Position numbers and translations under genes: made by a program. Below, in pieces: positions 13,159 to 20,789 of a stretch of 64,000 nt of DNA. Every line of letters begins with the position of its first letter. The first letter of the stretch is position 1. This stretch comes from Streptosporangium oxazolinicum (lineage in GTDB: Bacteria; Actinomycetota; Actinomycetes; Streptosporangiales; Streptosporangiaceae). The notes beneath the pieces are model-generated. The model was not told the origin of the DNA. It did no database searches and worked only from the letters and a program-made list of their open reading frames with translations. The stretch spans positions 359,673 to 423,672 of the forward strand of contig NZ_BAABAQ010000007.1 of the NCBI RefSeq assembly GCF_039537505.1. Reading direction: 5' to 3'.

Positions 13159-13998
13159 GTGATCGCCATGCCTGGCCCCCGGCCCACCGGCTCCGGACGC
13201 GCCGACGACGTGGCTTCTGTCGCCTGGCCGGGGCTGCTTCCCGCATCACCGTCGGAGGTGTCGGCCGCGGTCGCCGATGTTTCCGCGATCAGTGGTTACT
13301 TCGAGCTCGAGGTCGGTCCGATCGAGGTGGGCTGGCGACCGCTCATTGATCTGGCGGCCGATTCCGGGCTCCTGCGGCGGCGGATCATCGATGTCGCCGG
13401 ACGTCTGGGGACCGACGAGCCGAGGGTGGCGGCCTCGATCCTGTTTCAGGGGCTTGCCGCTCGCCTGTGGTCACCTGTCGTCGGTGCGGTGGTAACGCAT
13501 GATCTGCTCTTGGACCTGGCGTCTGTTCACTGGCGGGAGGTGTCCGGCGGGCCGTTGCCGCTGCGGGCCGAGCGTCCGACCGGTCGGCGGATCCTTGATC
13601 CCGCCGGGGTCGCCGAACCGTTGTATCGCGGTGTGCTGACCGAGGTGCTGGAGCCGTTGGCGTGGTCCGTACGGGAGGTCGTGGGGATTGCCCCTGGGCT
13701 GTTGTGGGGTAATGCCGCCTCCGCGCTGGCCGGAACGGTTCGGACCGTCGTCGACCGGTGCCCCGGATTCGCCGTTCGGGCTATCGCGCTTGGGCGTGAG
13801 CTGCTCGCGCTGGGAGTGTTGCGGGGTGGCGGTGATCTGGTCGAACCCGTTCCCGGGCAGCCGTTCTTCGTTCGGCGTACCTGCTGTCTGTTCTACCGTC
13901 TGCCCGGGGGCGGCAAGTGTGGTGACTGTGTTCTCGTCGATTCCGGGACCCGTCACCGGCAGTGGGCTGCGGCTTTGCGGCAGCCCGGAGGGTCTTGA
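13159..13998 (+). CDS. FhuF-like [2Fe-2S] protein under B12 riboswitch control
   Basis: I start at GTG 13159, four bases after GGAGG (ATG 13168 is the alternative), giving 279 aa. The C terminus carries the FhuF cysteine signature RRTCCLFYRLPGGGKCGDC, that is CC-x10-C-x2-C, which in E. coli FhuF binds a [2Fe-2S] cluster used to reduce ferric siderophores. The upstream part is alanine/leucine-rich with scattered tryptophans, as in other actinobacterial FhuF-like proteins, and no signal peptide is seen. Control by a cobalamin riboswitch is unexpected for an iron-siderophore reductase. It suggests a role in corrinoid metabolism, for example reduction of cobalt in imported corrinoids, or a cobalt/iron uptake link. 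The gene is alone on its transcript and converges on the next gene. Confidence 0.82.
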   Translation: MIAMPGPRPTGSGRADDVASVAWPGLLPASPSEVSAAVADVSAISGYFELEVGPIEVGWRPLIDLAADSGLLRRRIIDVAGRLGTDEPRVAASILFQGLAARLWSPVVGAVVTHDLLLDLASVHWREVSGGPLPLRAERPTGRRILDPAGVAEPLYRGVLTEVLEPLAWSVREVVGIAPGLLWGNAASALAGTVRTVVDRCPGFAVRAIALGRELLALGVLRGGGDLVEPVPGQPFFVRRTCCLFYRLPGGGKCGDCVLVDSGTRHRQWAAALRQPGGS

Positions 13999-14025
13999 TG
14001 AGCTACCTTCGGGGTGAGCGGGTGG

Positions 14026-14478
14026 TCATGGATGGTCTTGGGTGGTTCTGGCGATCGCGGCGGTGTGCTCGTCGGCGGTCATGCCGAGGGTGGGGTGGTG
14101 CTGGTTGAGGTCGTGCTGGTCGTCGGCCCACTGCCGGTAGTCCTGCCGCAGGGTGGTGGCGTCGGAGTCGAGGGCGAGGGCGATGTCGGCCCAGGTGGCT
14201 CCGGCCAGCAGTGCGTGGTGGATGTTGGCGGGGTGGCGTACGGTGCGTGCGATGCTCTCGGCCAGTGCCAGCAGTTCGAGGTGTTCGGCGACGGTGAGCG
14301 GGGGCCGGTCTTCGGTTCCGTGCCGGGTGGGGTCGTAGGTTCCCCGGGCCATCAGTTCCGCGCGGGCGCGGGCTGACGCGTTTCGGGCGGCCAGCTCGTT
14401 GTAGCGCTCCAGTTGCCGGCTGACGGGCAGGTCGTAGCGGGCGTCGTGCCAGGTTGTGATGTTCTCGGGCGGGGTCAT
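14026..14478 (-). CDS. Conserved hypothetical protein with C-terminal HTH-like segment
   Basis: I start at ATG 14478 (preceded by GGAGAAG), giving 150 aa, rather than at upstream starts that add only an Arg/Pro-rich tract. The protein is hydrophilic and helical. Its conserved-looking core is LTVAEHLELLALAESIARTVRHPANIHHALLAGATWADIALALDSDATTLRQDYRQW in sense order, where the end (WADIALALDSDATTLRQDY) reads like a degenerate helix-turn-helix recognition motif. Similar small proteins occur in actinomycetes without assigned function. It converges on the FhuF-like gene with 27 bp between stops. Confidence 0.6.
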   Translation of the reverse strand: MTPPENITTWHDARYDLPVSRQLERYNELAARNASARARAELMARGTYDPTRHGTEDRPPLTVAEHLELLALAESIARTVRHPANIHHALLAGATWADIALALDSDATTLRQDYRQWADDQHDLNQHHPTLGMTADEHTAAIARTTQDHP

Positions 14479-14549
14479 GGTGGCTTCTCCGGGACGGTCG
14501 GGGGTTGGCTTCCGGCGGGGCCGTGCGGGATGTGGTCGAGGCTCGCGTC

Positions 14550-15266
14550 TCAAGCCGACCGGCGCCCCATGACGAGGTCGGCGGTGATGCGGACCGGCGT
14601 GCACAATGTCTGGCCGTGCGCCCGGAACAAGGCATCGCGGGAGCTGAAATATCCCAGGTCGGCTAGCACGTAGTTGGACAGGTCACATGATGAGCCGGTG
14701 ATGCCGTCCCAATCGACGGCGGTGCGGGCCACCGCGTCGAAGAGCGTCTCAGCACCGATGTTGGTGAATCCCTCCTTCCTCCGCAGCGTGTTCAGCTCGC
14801 CGTACAACTCGGAGACGGTCACCCATTCACCGTCGAGCAGGAACTCCGGCCAGGCGAGCACCACCTGGCGCGGGACCAATGCTCGTAGCCGGGGAAAGCG
14901 AGGGTGCCAGAAGCGTCCGCTCACCAGTAATCCCCTGACCCGGCTGGCGATTCCGTGGGCCCGTCCTACCGCTTCCAGCGCCGCCAGTCGCTGGCTGCAC
15001 GATCCGCGCTCCAGGAGAAGCGTTCTGGAGACCGGCTGGGTGTCGTTCATGGCATACACCGGGCGTATTCGCGCGGTGATGAGCCGGTGGGCCGTGATCA
15101 GGAGATCCCGATCCGTCGAGGTGTCTTTACGCCGGGCTTCGGTCGCCAGCTCCAGCACCCGGGGATGCTGCCAGTCGAGGATGGGTGTGGCCGACGGTTC
15201 TCTCCCGCTTGTTTCTCGGTGGACGGCAGCGCGACGACGCCGTGAGGGGGAAGGCGACGGCTTCAT
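14550..15266 (-). CDS. Putative transglutaminase-like cysteine protein
   Basis: The 238-aa protein has a basic N terminus of about 25 residues that may not be translated, then a helical region leading to LLLERGSCSQRLAALEAVGRAHGIASRV. This matches the transglutaminase-like pattern in which a cysteine (Cys90) begins a helix followed by the A-x-GI-x-R strand. A candidate histidine follows in FWHPRFP (His121), and an aspartate in LLDGEWVTV is a possible third residue. A cytosolic isopeptidase, amidase or protein-modifying role would fit the fold. Function is unknown, and the exact start is uncertain because no strong ribosome site precedes ATG 15266. Confidence 0.5.
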   Translation of the reverse strand: MKPSPSPSRRRRAAVHRETSGREPSATPILDWQHPRVLELATEARRKDTSTDRDLLITAHRLITARIRPVYAMNDTQPVSRTLLLERGSCSQRLAALEAVGRAHGIASRVRGLLVSGRFWHPRFPRLRALVPRQVVLAWPEFLLDGEWVTVSELYGELNTLRRKEGFTNIGAETLFDAVARTAVDWDGITGSSCDLSNYVLADLGYFSSRDALFRAHGQTLCTPVRITADLVMGRRSA

Positions 15267-15516
15267 TCCATGACCGTATCGGAGTCCGTGACGTGTCCGG
15301 TTCTGTTCGAGCGCGTACGGATGGCGGTTTCGCGCCGGGTGCGGCGTGCGGGCCGTCGAGTCCGTCTGTCTCGCTTGGGGGAAGGGTGGGTTGGTCGTAC
15401 GCCGCGGGGGCGGGTCGTGGTCTGGTCCCTGCGGTGTCGTCGTCGCGGGTTTCGTACGGCACGCCGTTACGGCTCGCTCCCGGGGTGTTGTCCATTCGGT
15501 GTGTTTTCTCGCCTGG

Positions 15517-15747
15517 TCAGCGGGGTCGTGGGGTGGAGGCGTAGGGGAGCAGGGCCATTTCGCGGGCGTTTTTGATCGCGGTGGCCAGTTGGCGTTGTTG
15601 CTGGACGGTGACTCCGGTGACGCGGCGTCCGCGGATTTTGCCGCGGTCGGAGATGAAGGCGCGGAGCAGGGTGGTGTCCTTGTAGTCGATGTGGCTCACG
15701 CCGTGTAGCGGATTGGTCTTCTTGCGGGGGGTGCGGCGGGGTTTCAC
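15517..15747 (-). CDS. rpsR2: Ribosomal protein bS18, zinc-independent paralog
   Basis: The 76-aa protein starting at GTG 15747 reads KPRRTPRKKTNPL, DYKDTTLLRAFISDRGKI and TGVTVQQQRQLATAIKNAREMALLPY, the S18 signature. It has no cysteines, as expected of the C-minus paralog made when zinc is scarce. AAGGAG lies upstream and the start overlaps the mrf stop (GTGA). It is the last gene of the operon. Confidence 0.93.
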   Translation of the reverse strand: MKPRRTPRKKTNPLHGVSHIDYKDTTLLRAFISDRGKIRGRRVTGVTVQQQRQLATAIKNAREMALLPYASTPRPR

Positions 15748-16901
15748 GCGGAGGTCTCCTTCAGGTCGAGGTCGAGGACGAAGGCGAACGGGTCGGGGTA
15801 TGTGGCCCAGATGTCGGAGCCTGCCAGGGTTTCGGTCTCGGTGAGCAGGCAGGAGTCCAGTAGGCGGTGGATGCGGTCGCGGTCGAGGTCGGGGCCGGTG
15901 AAGACGAGGTGCTGGACGCGGTCGCCGAGTTGGGGAGTCCAGTCGAGGGTGGCGGCCATGCGGCGGGCGGGGCTTTGTGTCTCCCAGGCGGCTTCGGGCA
16001 GGGTGACCAGCCAGGGGCCGGCGTCCTCGATGGTGATGACTCCGGCGACGGCGTCCCAGGCGAGCAGGCGTTCGTGCCGGTTGGCCAGCCAGAATCGGCC
16101 GCGGCTGCGGACGGTTTCGGTGACGAGTTCGTCGACGGCGTCGAACAGTCGTTGGGGGTGCAGGGGGCGTAGCCGGTGCCAGACGACGGTGGAGATCTCC
16201 CCGGTTTGCGCGTCGCAGGGTAGTTGGGCGGTGGCCGGGTCGACGCGGGCTCCGAGCATTTCCACGTCGATTCTCGTGCCGGTGACCGTGGGCAGGGTGC
16301 GGTCGGGGGGTGCGGCCGGGGTGGTGGGGGCGAGGTGGCCGAGTACGGCCAGGGTGAGTTCGATGTCCTCCTCGTCCGTGCCGGACACGATGAGGGCGGT
16401 GGCGTATTCGATCTGGCGGGTGAGCACCTCGGCCAGGTGGCGTGTGTCGCCGGCCGCCGCGTGTTTGCCGTGGGCGGCGAGGGTGTCGTCGCAGCTGATG
16501 TCGTCGGTCGTGCGTGCCGCGTCCAGGGCGGTCAGTACGCCGGTCAGGCGCAGGCGGTGCACGGTGTCCTCGTGCCAGGCGAGGGCTTCGGCGACGGTGC
16601 GGGGTTCGACCGAGTCCCACAGTTCCACGATGAGCAGTGGCGTCGAGTGCGCTCGTGCGAGGAGTTCTGGGATGAGGTCTTCGCGCACGGTGCAGGTGAC
16701 GCAGCCGTGTGCGAGGCGTACCTCCTGTAGGTCCAGTGTCCCCGACGCGTCGCGTACGACGCGTTCCACGCGTCCGGTGCTCACCTCTCGCAGGTCGTGG
16801 TGGATCGCCATCGATCCGGGGTGGTCGGTGAGCAGGCGGTCGACGAGGGCTGAGCGCGGTTCGGGATGCAGTCCTGAGACGATGACGACGGGGACGGACA
16901 T
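15744..16901 (-). CDS. mrf: MRF-type COG0523 protein (ribosome-hibernation factor recruiting factor), P-loop degenerate
   Basis: The 385-aa protein begins at ATG 16901 behind AAAGGAGC. It has the CobW/COG0523 layout but lacks the Walker A lysine loop: the first strand continues as VIVSGLHPEPRSALVDRLL instead of G-x-x-G-x-GK-T. The metal motif is GCVTC (Cys67, Cys70) instead of the usual C-x-C-C. The C-terminal CobW_C region reads RLRPLHPQRLFDAVDELV and RGRFWLANRHERLLAWDAVAG. These traits match mycobacterial Mrf/Rv0106, which lies in the same type of operon and recruits the hibernation factor Mpy/HPF to zinc-free ribosomes. It therefore probably links zinc starvation to ribosome hibernation rather than acting as a GTP-driven zinc chaperone. 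Confidence 0.85.
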   Translation of the reverse strand: MSVPVVIVSGLHPEPRSALVDRLLTDHPGSMAIHHDLREVSTGRVERVVRDASGTLDLQEVRLAHGCVTCTVREDLIPELLARAHSTPLLIVELWDSVEPRTVAEALAWHEDTVHRLRLTGVLTALDAARTTDDISCDDTLAAHGKHAAAGDTRHLAEVLTRQIEYATALIVSGTDEEDIELTLAVLGHLAPTTPAAPPDRTLPTVTGTRIDVEMLGARVDPATAQLPCDAQTGEISTVVWHRLRPLHPQRLFDAVDELVTETVRSRGRFWLANRHERLLAWDAVAGVITIEDAGPWLVTLPEAAWETQSPARRMAATLDWTPQLGDRVQHLVFTGPDLDRDRIHRLLDSCLLTETETLAGSDIWATYPDPFAFVLDLDLKETSA

Positions 16902-16948
16902 GACAGCTCCTTTCGTGGTGTGGGGGGCGTGGGGTCGGGGGGTGGTTC

Positions 16949-17110
16949 TCAGGGGAGGAGGCCTCGTCGGTAGGCGCGGACGAGTCGGCGTGGTACCAGT
17001 AGTTCGCGTTCGCCGACGGTGATCGGGATGAGGTCGGGTGGGGTGGTCTTCCACTGTGAGCGGCGGTGGCGGGTGTTGCTTCGGGAGGTCTTGCGTTTGG
17101 GGACGGCCAT
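16949..17110 (-). CDS. rpmF2: Ribosomal protein bL32, zinc-independent paralog
   Basis: This 53-aa protein starts MAVPKRKTSRSNTRHRRSQW, the L32 N-terminal signature, and continues TTPPDLIPITVGERELLVP. It has no cysteines, so the zinc ribbon of the C-plus form is absent. It lies between rpsN2 and mrf, with 12 and 47 bp spacers. Confidence 0.93.
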   Translation of the reverse strand: MAVPKRKTSRSNTRHRRSQWKTTPPDLIPITVGERELLVPRRLVRAYRRGLLP

Positions 17111-17122
17111 GTCGGGGTGCTC

Positions 17123-17422
17123 CTACCAGCTGGATTTGGTGACGCCGGGCAGTTCGCCGCGGTGGGCCAGTTCGCGGAAGCGGATCCGGGAGAGTCCGAA
17201 TTTGCGCAGGTGGCCGCGGGGGCGGCCGTCGGTGCTGTCGCGGTTGCGTACGCGGGTGGCGCTGGCGTCGCGGGGTTGGCGGCTCAGTTCGCGGGCGGCT
17301 TGGGTTCGCTCGTCGGGGGTGCCGGTGCGGATGATCTCTTTGAGTTCGGCTCGGCGCTTCGCGTGGCGGGCGACGAGGAGTTTGCGCCGTTCGTTGGCTG
17401 CGATCTTGCTTTTCTTCGCCAT
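17123..17422 (-). CDS. rpsN2: Ribosomal protein uS14, zinc-independent paralog
   Basis: The 99-aa protein is the long, cysteine-free S14 form: MAKKSKIAANERRKLLVARH at the start, RNRDSTDGRPRGHLRKFGLSR in the middle and LPGVTKSSW at the end. Zinc-binding S14 is shorter and carries two C-x-x-C pairs. Its ATG overlaps the rpmB2 stop (TGATG). Confidence 0.95.
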   Translation of the reverse strand: MAKKSKIAANERRKLLVARHAKRRAELKEIIRTGTPDERTQAARELSRQPRDASATRVRNRDSTDGRPRGHLRKFGLSRIRFRELAHRGELPGVTKSSW

Positions 17423-17658
17423 CAGATTCGTTCTCCCCGGGCGCGGATGCGGGCCACGGCGGCCTCGATGCCGATCTTGTCGATGGTCTTGACGGCTCTG
17501 GCGCTGAGTGTCAGTCGTACGAAGCGGCCCTCGGTGGGCAGCCAGTAGCGGCGGGGCTGGATGTTGGGACTCCAGCGGCGGCGGGTGCGGCGGTGGGAGT
17601 GGGAGACGTTGTTGCCGAAGACCGGTTTGACGCCGGTGAGCTGGCAGTGGGCGGACAT
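17422..17658 (-). CDS. rpmB2: Ribosomal protein bL28, zinc-independent paralog; first gene of the operon
   Basis: The 78-aa protein reads MSAHCQLTGVKPVFGNNVSH, then HRRTRRRWSPNIQPRRYW, the L28 signature with one cysteine in place of the zinc-binding C-x-x-C. It opens the operon rpmB2-rpsN2-rpmF2-mrf-rpsR2. No rpmG (bL33) or rpmE (bL31) copy is present, unlike the mycobacterial operon, which has rpmG2. Confidence 0.95.
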   Translation of the reverse strand: MSAHCQLTGVKPVFGNNVSHSHRRTRRRWSPNIQPRRYWLPTEGRFVRLTLSARAVKTIDKIGIEAAVARIRARGERI

Positions 17659-17720
17659 GCGGTTTCCTTTCCGAAGGGGGTGGGTCCTGTTCGTACGTCC
17701 CTGGAAGGGGACGGGTGCCA

Positions 17721-17741
17721 TGATAGCGATAACCGTTTTCA
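17721..17741. promoter_or_regulatory. Candidate Zur box
   Basis: An AT-rich imperfect palindrome lies 63 bp upstream of rpmB2. On the minus strand it reads TGAAAACGGTTATCG within 17727-17741, close to the actinobacterial Zur pattern TGAAAA-x-x-x-TTTTCA (5 of 7 half-site positions symmetric). It sits in the divergent region shared with the membrane protein gene at 17866, so both could be controlled. Confidence 0.6.
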
Positions 17742-17865
17742 TTTGCGAAGTGAAGGGGGTGGGCCTGGACGACCACCGAGAAACGGAGTTCGACGGCGCA
17801 CATGGACGTAGATCGTTGAAAGCGGTAGCGTCGGCCACGTAACTCGTGGTGACAGGAGCCGCTGG

Positions 17866-18552
17866 ATGTCCTCAAAAACGGCCAGGCGACCCGGTGCTGT
17901 GTCTCAGCCGGGCACTCGTTCGTCCTCCAGCTGGGCGCGTTACCTCGTGACCGCTCTCGTCGCCGCCGCGATAGCCGGGCCGGTGGGCTATCTCGTCGGT
18001 CGCCCCGACGCCTCCCAGGTCGCCATCGCCGACATGCGGGAGGCGGAGGTGAAGCGGGATGTCCAGCAGATCGGTGAGCTGACGTCCACGGCGCGGGTGA
18101 CCGCCGGCGAGCTGAACGGGGTGCTGTCCAGGCTCGTCGAGGTGCTTCCCAAGGACGGAAGCCCCGGCGCGCGGTCGGTGGAGGCGGCCGAGGTCGAGGG
18201 ATGGCAGCGCGTTCTGCGGCAGGCCGTCGACCGGCACGCGGAGACCCCCTCCGGGACGACCGCGACCAACGTGGCCCGTGCGGGATTCCGCAGCGCGGTG
18301 GACTCCATGGCGATCGCGGTCGACGCGTACGCGGCCGGCCGGAAACTCCCCGAGGACCAGCAAAAGACCTTCCTCGACCTGGCGGTCCGCCAGCGGTCCG
18401 CCGCCGTCACGGCGTGGTCGGTCGCGGCGACACAACTCGACCAGATCAATGTCGATGCCGGCAACGGCCACCAGCACGTCTACCTGACGGGTGCCCCGGG
18501 AGAGGGGATGTCCGCGGACAGCGTCCCCGAGGGGAGCCACGGCCACGGCTAG
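17866..18552 (+). CDS. Membrane-anchored extracytoplasmic protein of unknown function, His-rich tail
   Basis: This 228-aa protein has a short basic cytoplasmic tail, one transmembrane helix at about residues 25-46 (YLVTALVAAAIAGPVGYLVG) and an outside domain that is mainly helical (ELTSTARVTAGELNGVLSRLVEVL; AVDSMAIAVDAYAAG). The C terminus is histidine-bearing (GNGHQHVYL, then SHGHG). ATG 17866 follows AGGAG. I do not recognise the family. It is divergent from the Zur-type ribosomal operon across the candidate Zur box, which makes a zinc-related role conceivable, but the sequence alone does not show it. Confidence 0.7.
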   Translation: MSSKTARRPGAVSQPGTRSSSSWARYLVTALVAAAIAGPVGYLVGRPDASQVAIADMREAEVKRDVQQIGELTSTARVTAGELNGVLSRLVEVLPKDGSPGARSVEAAEVEGWQRVLRQAVDRHAETPSGTTATNVARAGFRSAVDSMAIAVDAYAAGRKLPEDQQKTFLDLAVRQRSAAVTAWSVAATQLDQINVDAGNGHQHVYLTGAPGEGMSADSVPEGSHGHG

Positions 18553-18614
18553 CGTCCCGTCACCACATCACACGCCACCGGTGAACCCGCCGTCAGGCGC
18601 TACGGCGTCCCCAG

Positions 18615-19301
18615 CTACGGCGTCCTGAGGTAGGTGTCGAGCGCGGCCGCGCCCGCCAGCATGGCCAGGCCCCGCGCGGTCAGCCGGTCGTGCCAGTCCC
18701 GCAGCGTCGCCTGCAGCGGCTCGGGCCCGCCCGCGGCCCGTACCCTCTCCAGCACCCGCGCGATCCGTTCCAGCCCGTACCCGCCTCGCCGCAGCTGGTG
18801 GGCGAGCAGCACGTCGCGCACGTCGGCGGAGGTGTAGACGCGGTAGCCGGTGTGCGGGTCGCGCCCGGGGACGATCAGCCCGGCCCGCTCCCATTTGCGC
18901 AGCGTCGCCGGCCGGACGCCGATCCTGCGCGCCAGCGGCCCGATGAACGTCACCCCCGGCTCCGGCTCGCGCGGCGGCGCCAGGTCGCGCAGCGCCCGTT
19001 CCACGGCCTCCAGCGTGTGCCGGTCGCCGGCCAGTTGCGCGTGGCTCTCGTCGATCAGCCGCAGCGCCTCCTCGACCGCGCCGCCGTTCACGGCCCGCAT
19101 GATCGCCCCCGCGGTCGCGTGGCCGTGCGCGGGGATCGACGCCAGGAACGTCCGCAACGCCGCCGCGTGGCGCGGAGCGTAGTGGCGGTAGCCGTGCGGC
19201 GAGCGCTCGGCCGGGGGCAGGATCCCCGCCTCCTCGTAGTTGCGCACCGCCTGGGTGGACAGGCCGTGCTCGCGCGCCAGGTCGATGGGCCGCAACCGCA
19301 T
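18615..19301 (-). CDS. TioE-type transcriptional regulator with two MerR-like DNA-binding domains
   Basis: The 228-aa protein has an N-terminal MerR winged helix (MRLRPIDLAREHGLSTQAVRNYEEAGILPPAERSPHGYRHYA, residues 1-42 onward) and a second at about residues 115-185 (GPLARRIGVRPATLRKWERAGLIVPGRDPHTGYRVYTSADVRDV). The double-MerR layout is that of TioE-family regulators. There is no cysteine-rich metal-binding loop. It is transcribed away from the acyl-CoA dehydrogenase gene, whose stop lies about 140 bp upstream, and converges on the membrane protein gene. It may regulate the neighbouring 19.4-27.4 kb genes, but no palindromic MerR promoter was clear. An A/T-rich stretch at about 19335-19375 is the likely promoter. 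Confidence 0.82.
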   Translation of the reverse strand: MRLRPIDLAREHGLSTQAVRNYEEAGILPPAERSPHGYRHYAPRHAAALRTFLASIPAHGHATAGAIMRAVNGGAVEEALRLIDESHAQLAGDRHTLEAVERALRDLAPPREPEPGVTFIGPLARRIGVRPATLRKWERAGLIVPGRDPHTGYRVYTSADVRDVLLAHQLRRGGYGLERIARVLERVRAAGGPEPLQATLRDWHDRLTARGLAMLAGAAALDTYLRTP

Positions 19302-19442
19302 TTTGAAGGTACGTCCTCGTCAACAGGTGGAAATGCCGCCAAAGTTTACACCGAAGGTTCAACGATACGATGCGTCGTCCTGAAGCCGGTGGACAAGGCC
19401 GGACCGGGGCCCGTGCCCCGGCAAAGGCCGCGAGAGTGAGGC

Positions 19443-20666
19443 TCACCCGAGGATCCGGCGGGCCACCGCGCTGACGTGCAGTTCGTCGGGGCCGTCGAGC
19501 AGGCGGGCCATCCGGCCGGTGCGAAACAGCGCGGGCAGCGGGGTGCCGGGGCCCAGCCCGGCCGCGCCGTGGACCTGGATGGCCGCGTCGGTGACCTGTT
19601 GCAGCGTCCGGGCGGCGGCCACCTTCGCCAGGCCGGTCTCGATTCTGGCGTCCAGCCCTGCCTCCACCAGGGCCACGGCCTCGAACACCAGCGGGCGGGT
19701 GGTCCTGATCGCGAGCAGGGCGTCGAAGACGAGCGCCTGGACGAGCTGGAGGTCGGCGAGCCGTCCCGAGGCCGTCGGCCGTGAGCGGGCCCGCTCGCGC
19801 ATGAGGGCGAAGGCGCGCTCGGCCTGGCCGAGCCAGCGCAGGCAGCGCAGCAGGCGGCCCAGCCGCACCCGTTCGGCGAGCACGCGCAGTCCCCGTCCGG
19901 GCCGCCCGAGGAGGTGGCCGGGCGGGACGGTGACCGCGTCCAGGGCGATCTCCCACTGGCCGCCCGCGCCGAGGACCGGCAGCTCGCGGACCACCCGGAA
20001 GCCGGGGGCGGAGGTGGGCACGAGCAGCAGGGACAGGCCGGTCGTGGAGGGCGGGGCGCCGGAGGTGCGGGCGAGCACGGCGGCCAGGTCCGCGTCGCCG
20101 GCGCCGGTGACGAACCACTTGCGCCCGTGAACCGTCCAGGAGCCGTCGGGCTCGCGCGTGGCCCGGGTGGTGGTGAGGCCGGGTTCCGAGCCGGGCGCGT
20201 CCGGTTCGGTCATCGCGTTGCACATGCTCAGCCGCCCGCTCGCCAGCCGGGGCAGGTAGAGGTCGCGGACGGCGGGTTCGGCGTGTCCGGCCAGGGTGGT
20301 CACGTCCAGCAGCGCCGTGGAACCGAGCACGCCCGGACCGTGGTCGCTCGCGCCCTCGGCCTCGGCCACGTGCGCGTACTCCGTCAGCGACAGGCCCGCG
20401 CCGCCCAGCTCCACCGGCAGCGGCAGCCCCCAGAGTCCTTCGGCGCGCGCCCGGCACCTGAGCCGGGCGAGGAGTTCGCGCGCGGGGGCGCCGCCCGCGT
20501 CCAGTCGCGCTTCGTGCGGCATGACGTGCTCGCGGACGAATCCGGCCACCCGCTCGCGCAGCGTGAGCACCCCCGGCGGGCAGGCGGGCGCTCCCCAGGT
20601 GTCCGGGCCGATCGGTTCGGTGTCGGTCGCGGTGACGGCCTGCTGTGACATTCCAACTCCAGACAT
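19443..20666 (-). CDS. Acyl-CoA dehydrogenase family flavoprotein (ACAD10/11-like)
   Basis: The 407-aa protein has the N-terminal helical domain (FVREHVMPHEARLD), the middle beta domain with CNAMTEPDAPGSEP and GRKWFVTGAGD, and the C-terminal helical domain ending TGRMARLLDGPDELHVSAVARRIL. The DGPDELH segment is typical of the ACAD10/11-like branch. These enzymes oxidise acyl-CoA to enoyl-CoA with FAD; the substrate here is unknown. Its promoter (20740-20714) has the same form as those of the divergent CoA-transferase and the MFS operon, so it is probably part of that regulon. Together with CoA-transferase and ligase it resembles a CaiA-CaiB-CaiC-type set. Confidence 0.85.
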   Translation of the reverse strand: MSGVGMSQQAVTATDTEPIGPDTWGAPACPPGVLTLRERVAGFVREHVMPHEARLDAGGAPARELLARLRCRARAEGLWGLPLPVELGGAGLSLTEYAHVAEAEGASDHGPGVLGSTALLDVTTLAGHAEPAVRDLYLPRLASGRLSMCNAMTEPDAPGSEPGLTTTRATREPDGSWTVHGRKWFVTGAGDADLAAVLARTSGAPPSTTGLSLLLVPTSAPGFRVVRELPVLGAGGQWEIALDAVTVPPGHLLGRPGRGLRVLAERVRLGRLLRCLRWLGQAERAFALMRERARSRPTASGRLADLQLVQALVFDALLAIRTTRPLVFEAVALVEAGLDARIETGLAKVAAARTLQQVTDAAIQVHGAAGLGPGTPLPALFRTGRMARLLDGPDELHVSAVARRILG

Positions 20667-20669
20667 GTC

Positions 20670-20696
20670 GGGAACTGATTGAAAAATTCATCCGAC
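20670..20696 (+). promoter_or_regulatory. ECF-type promoter of the CoA-transferase operon
   Basis: GGGAAC at 20670-20675, a 17-bp spacer, then CGAC at 20693-20696. The same element with the same spacer occurs in front of the acyl-CoA dehydrogenase and MFS genes. A 20-nt A/T-rich tract lies in the spacer, unlike the surroundings. Confidence 0.65.
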
Positions 20697-20713
20697 TTCC
20701 TGCTGTGGAACAG

Positions 20714-20740
20714 GTCGCGTGGACGCGCGGCGGAGTTCCC
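20714..20740 (-). promoter_or_regulatory. ECF-type promoter of the acyl-CoA dehydrogenase gene
   Basis: On the minus strand GGGAAC (20740-20735), 17 bp, then CGAC (20717-20714), about 48 bp upstream of the start codon. It faces the plus-strand promoter at 20670-20696, so the two transcripts would overlap at their 5' ends. Confidence 0.65.
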
Positions 20741-20789
20741 GTTCGCGGCAGGCACGACTCGCGGTCACCGCCCGCGGGAGAGGAGAGCC

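Noticed and set aside
15267..15516. Short frames on both strands between the transglutaminase-like gene and rpsR2
   Set aside because: Arg/Ser-rich high-GC shadows with no motif; treated as spacer.
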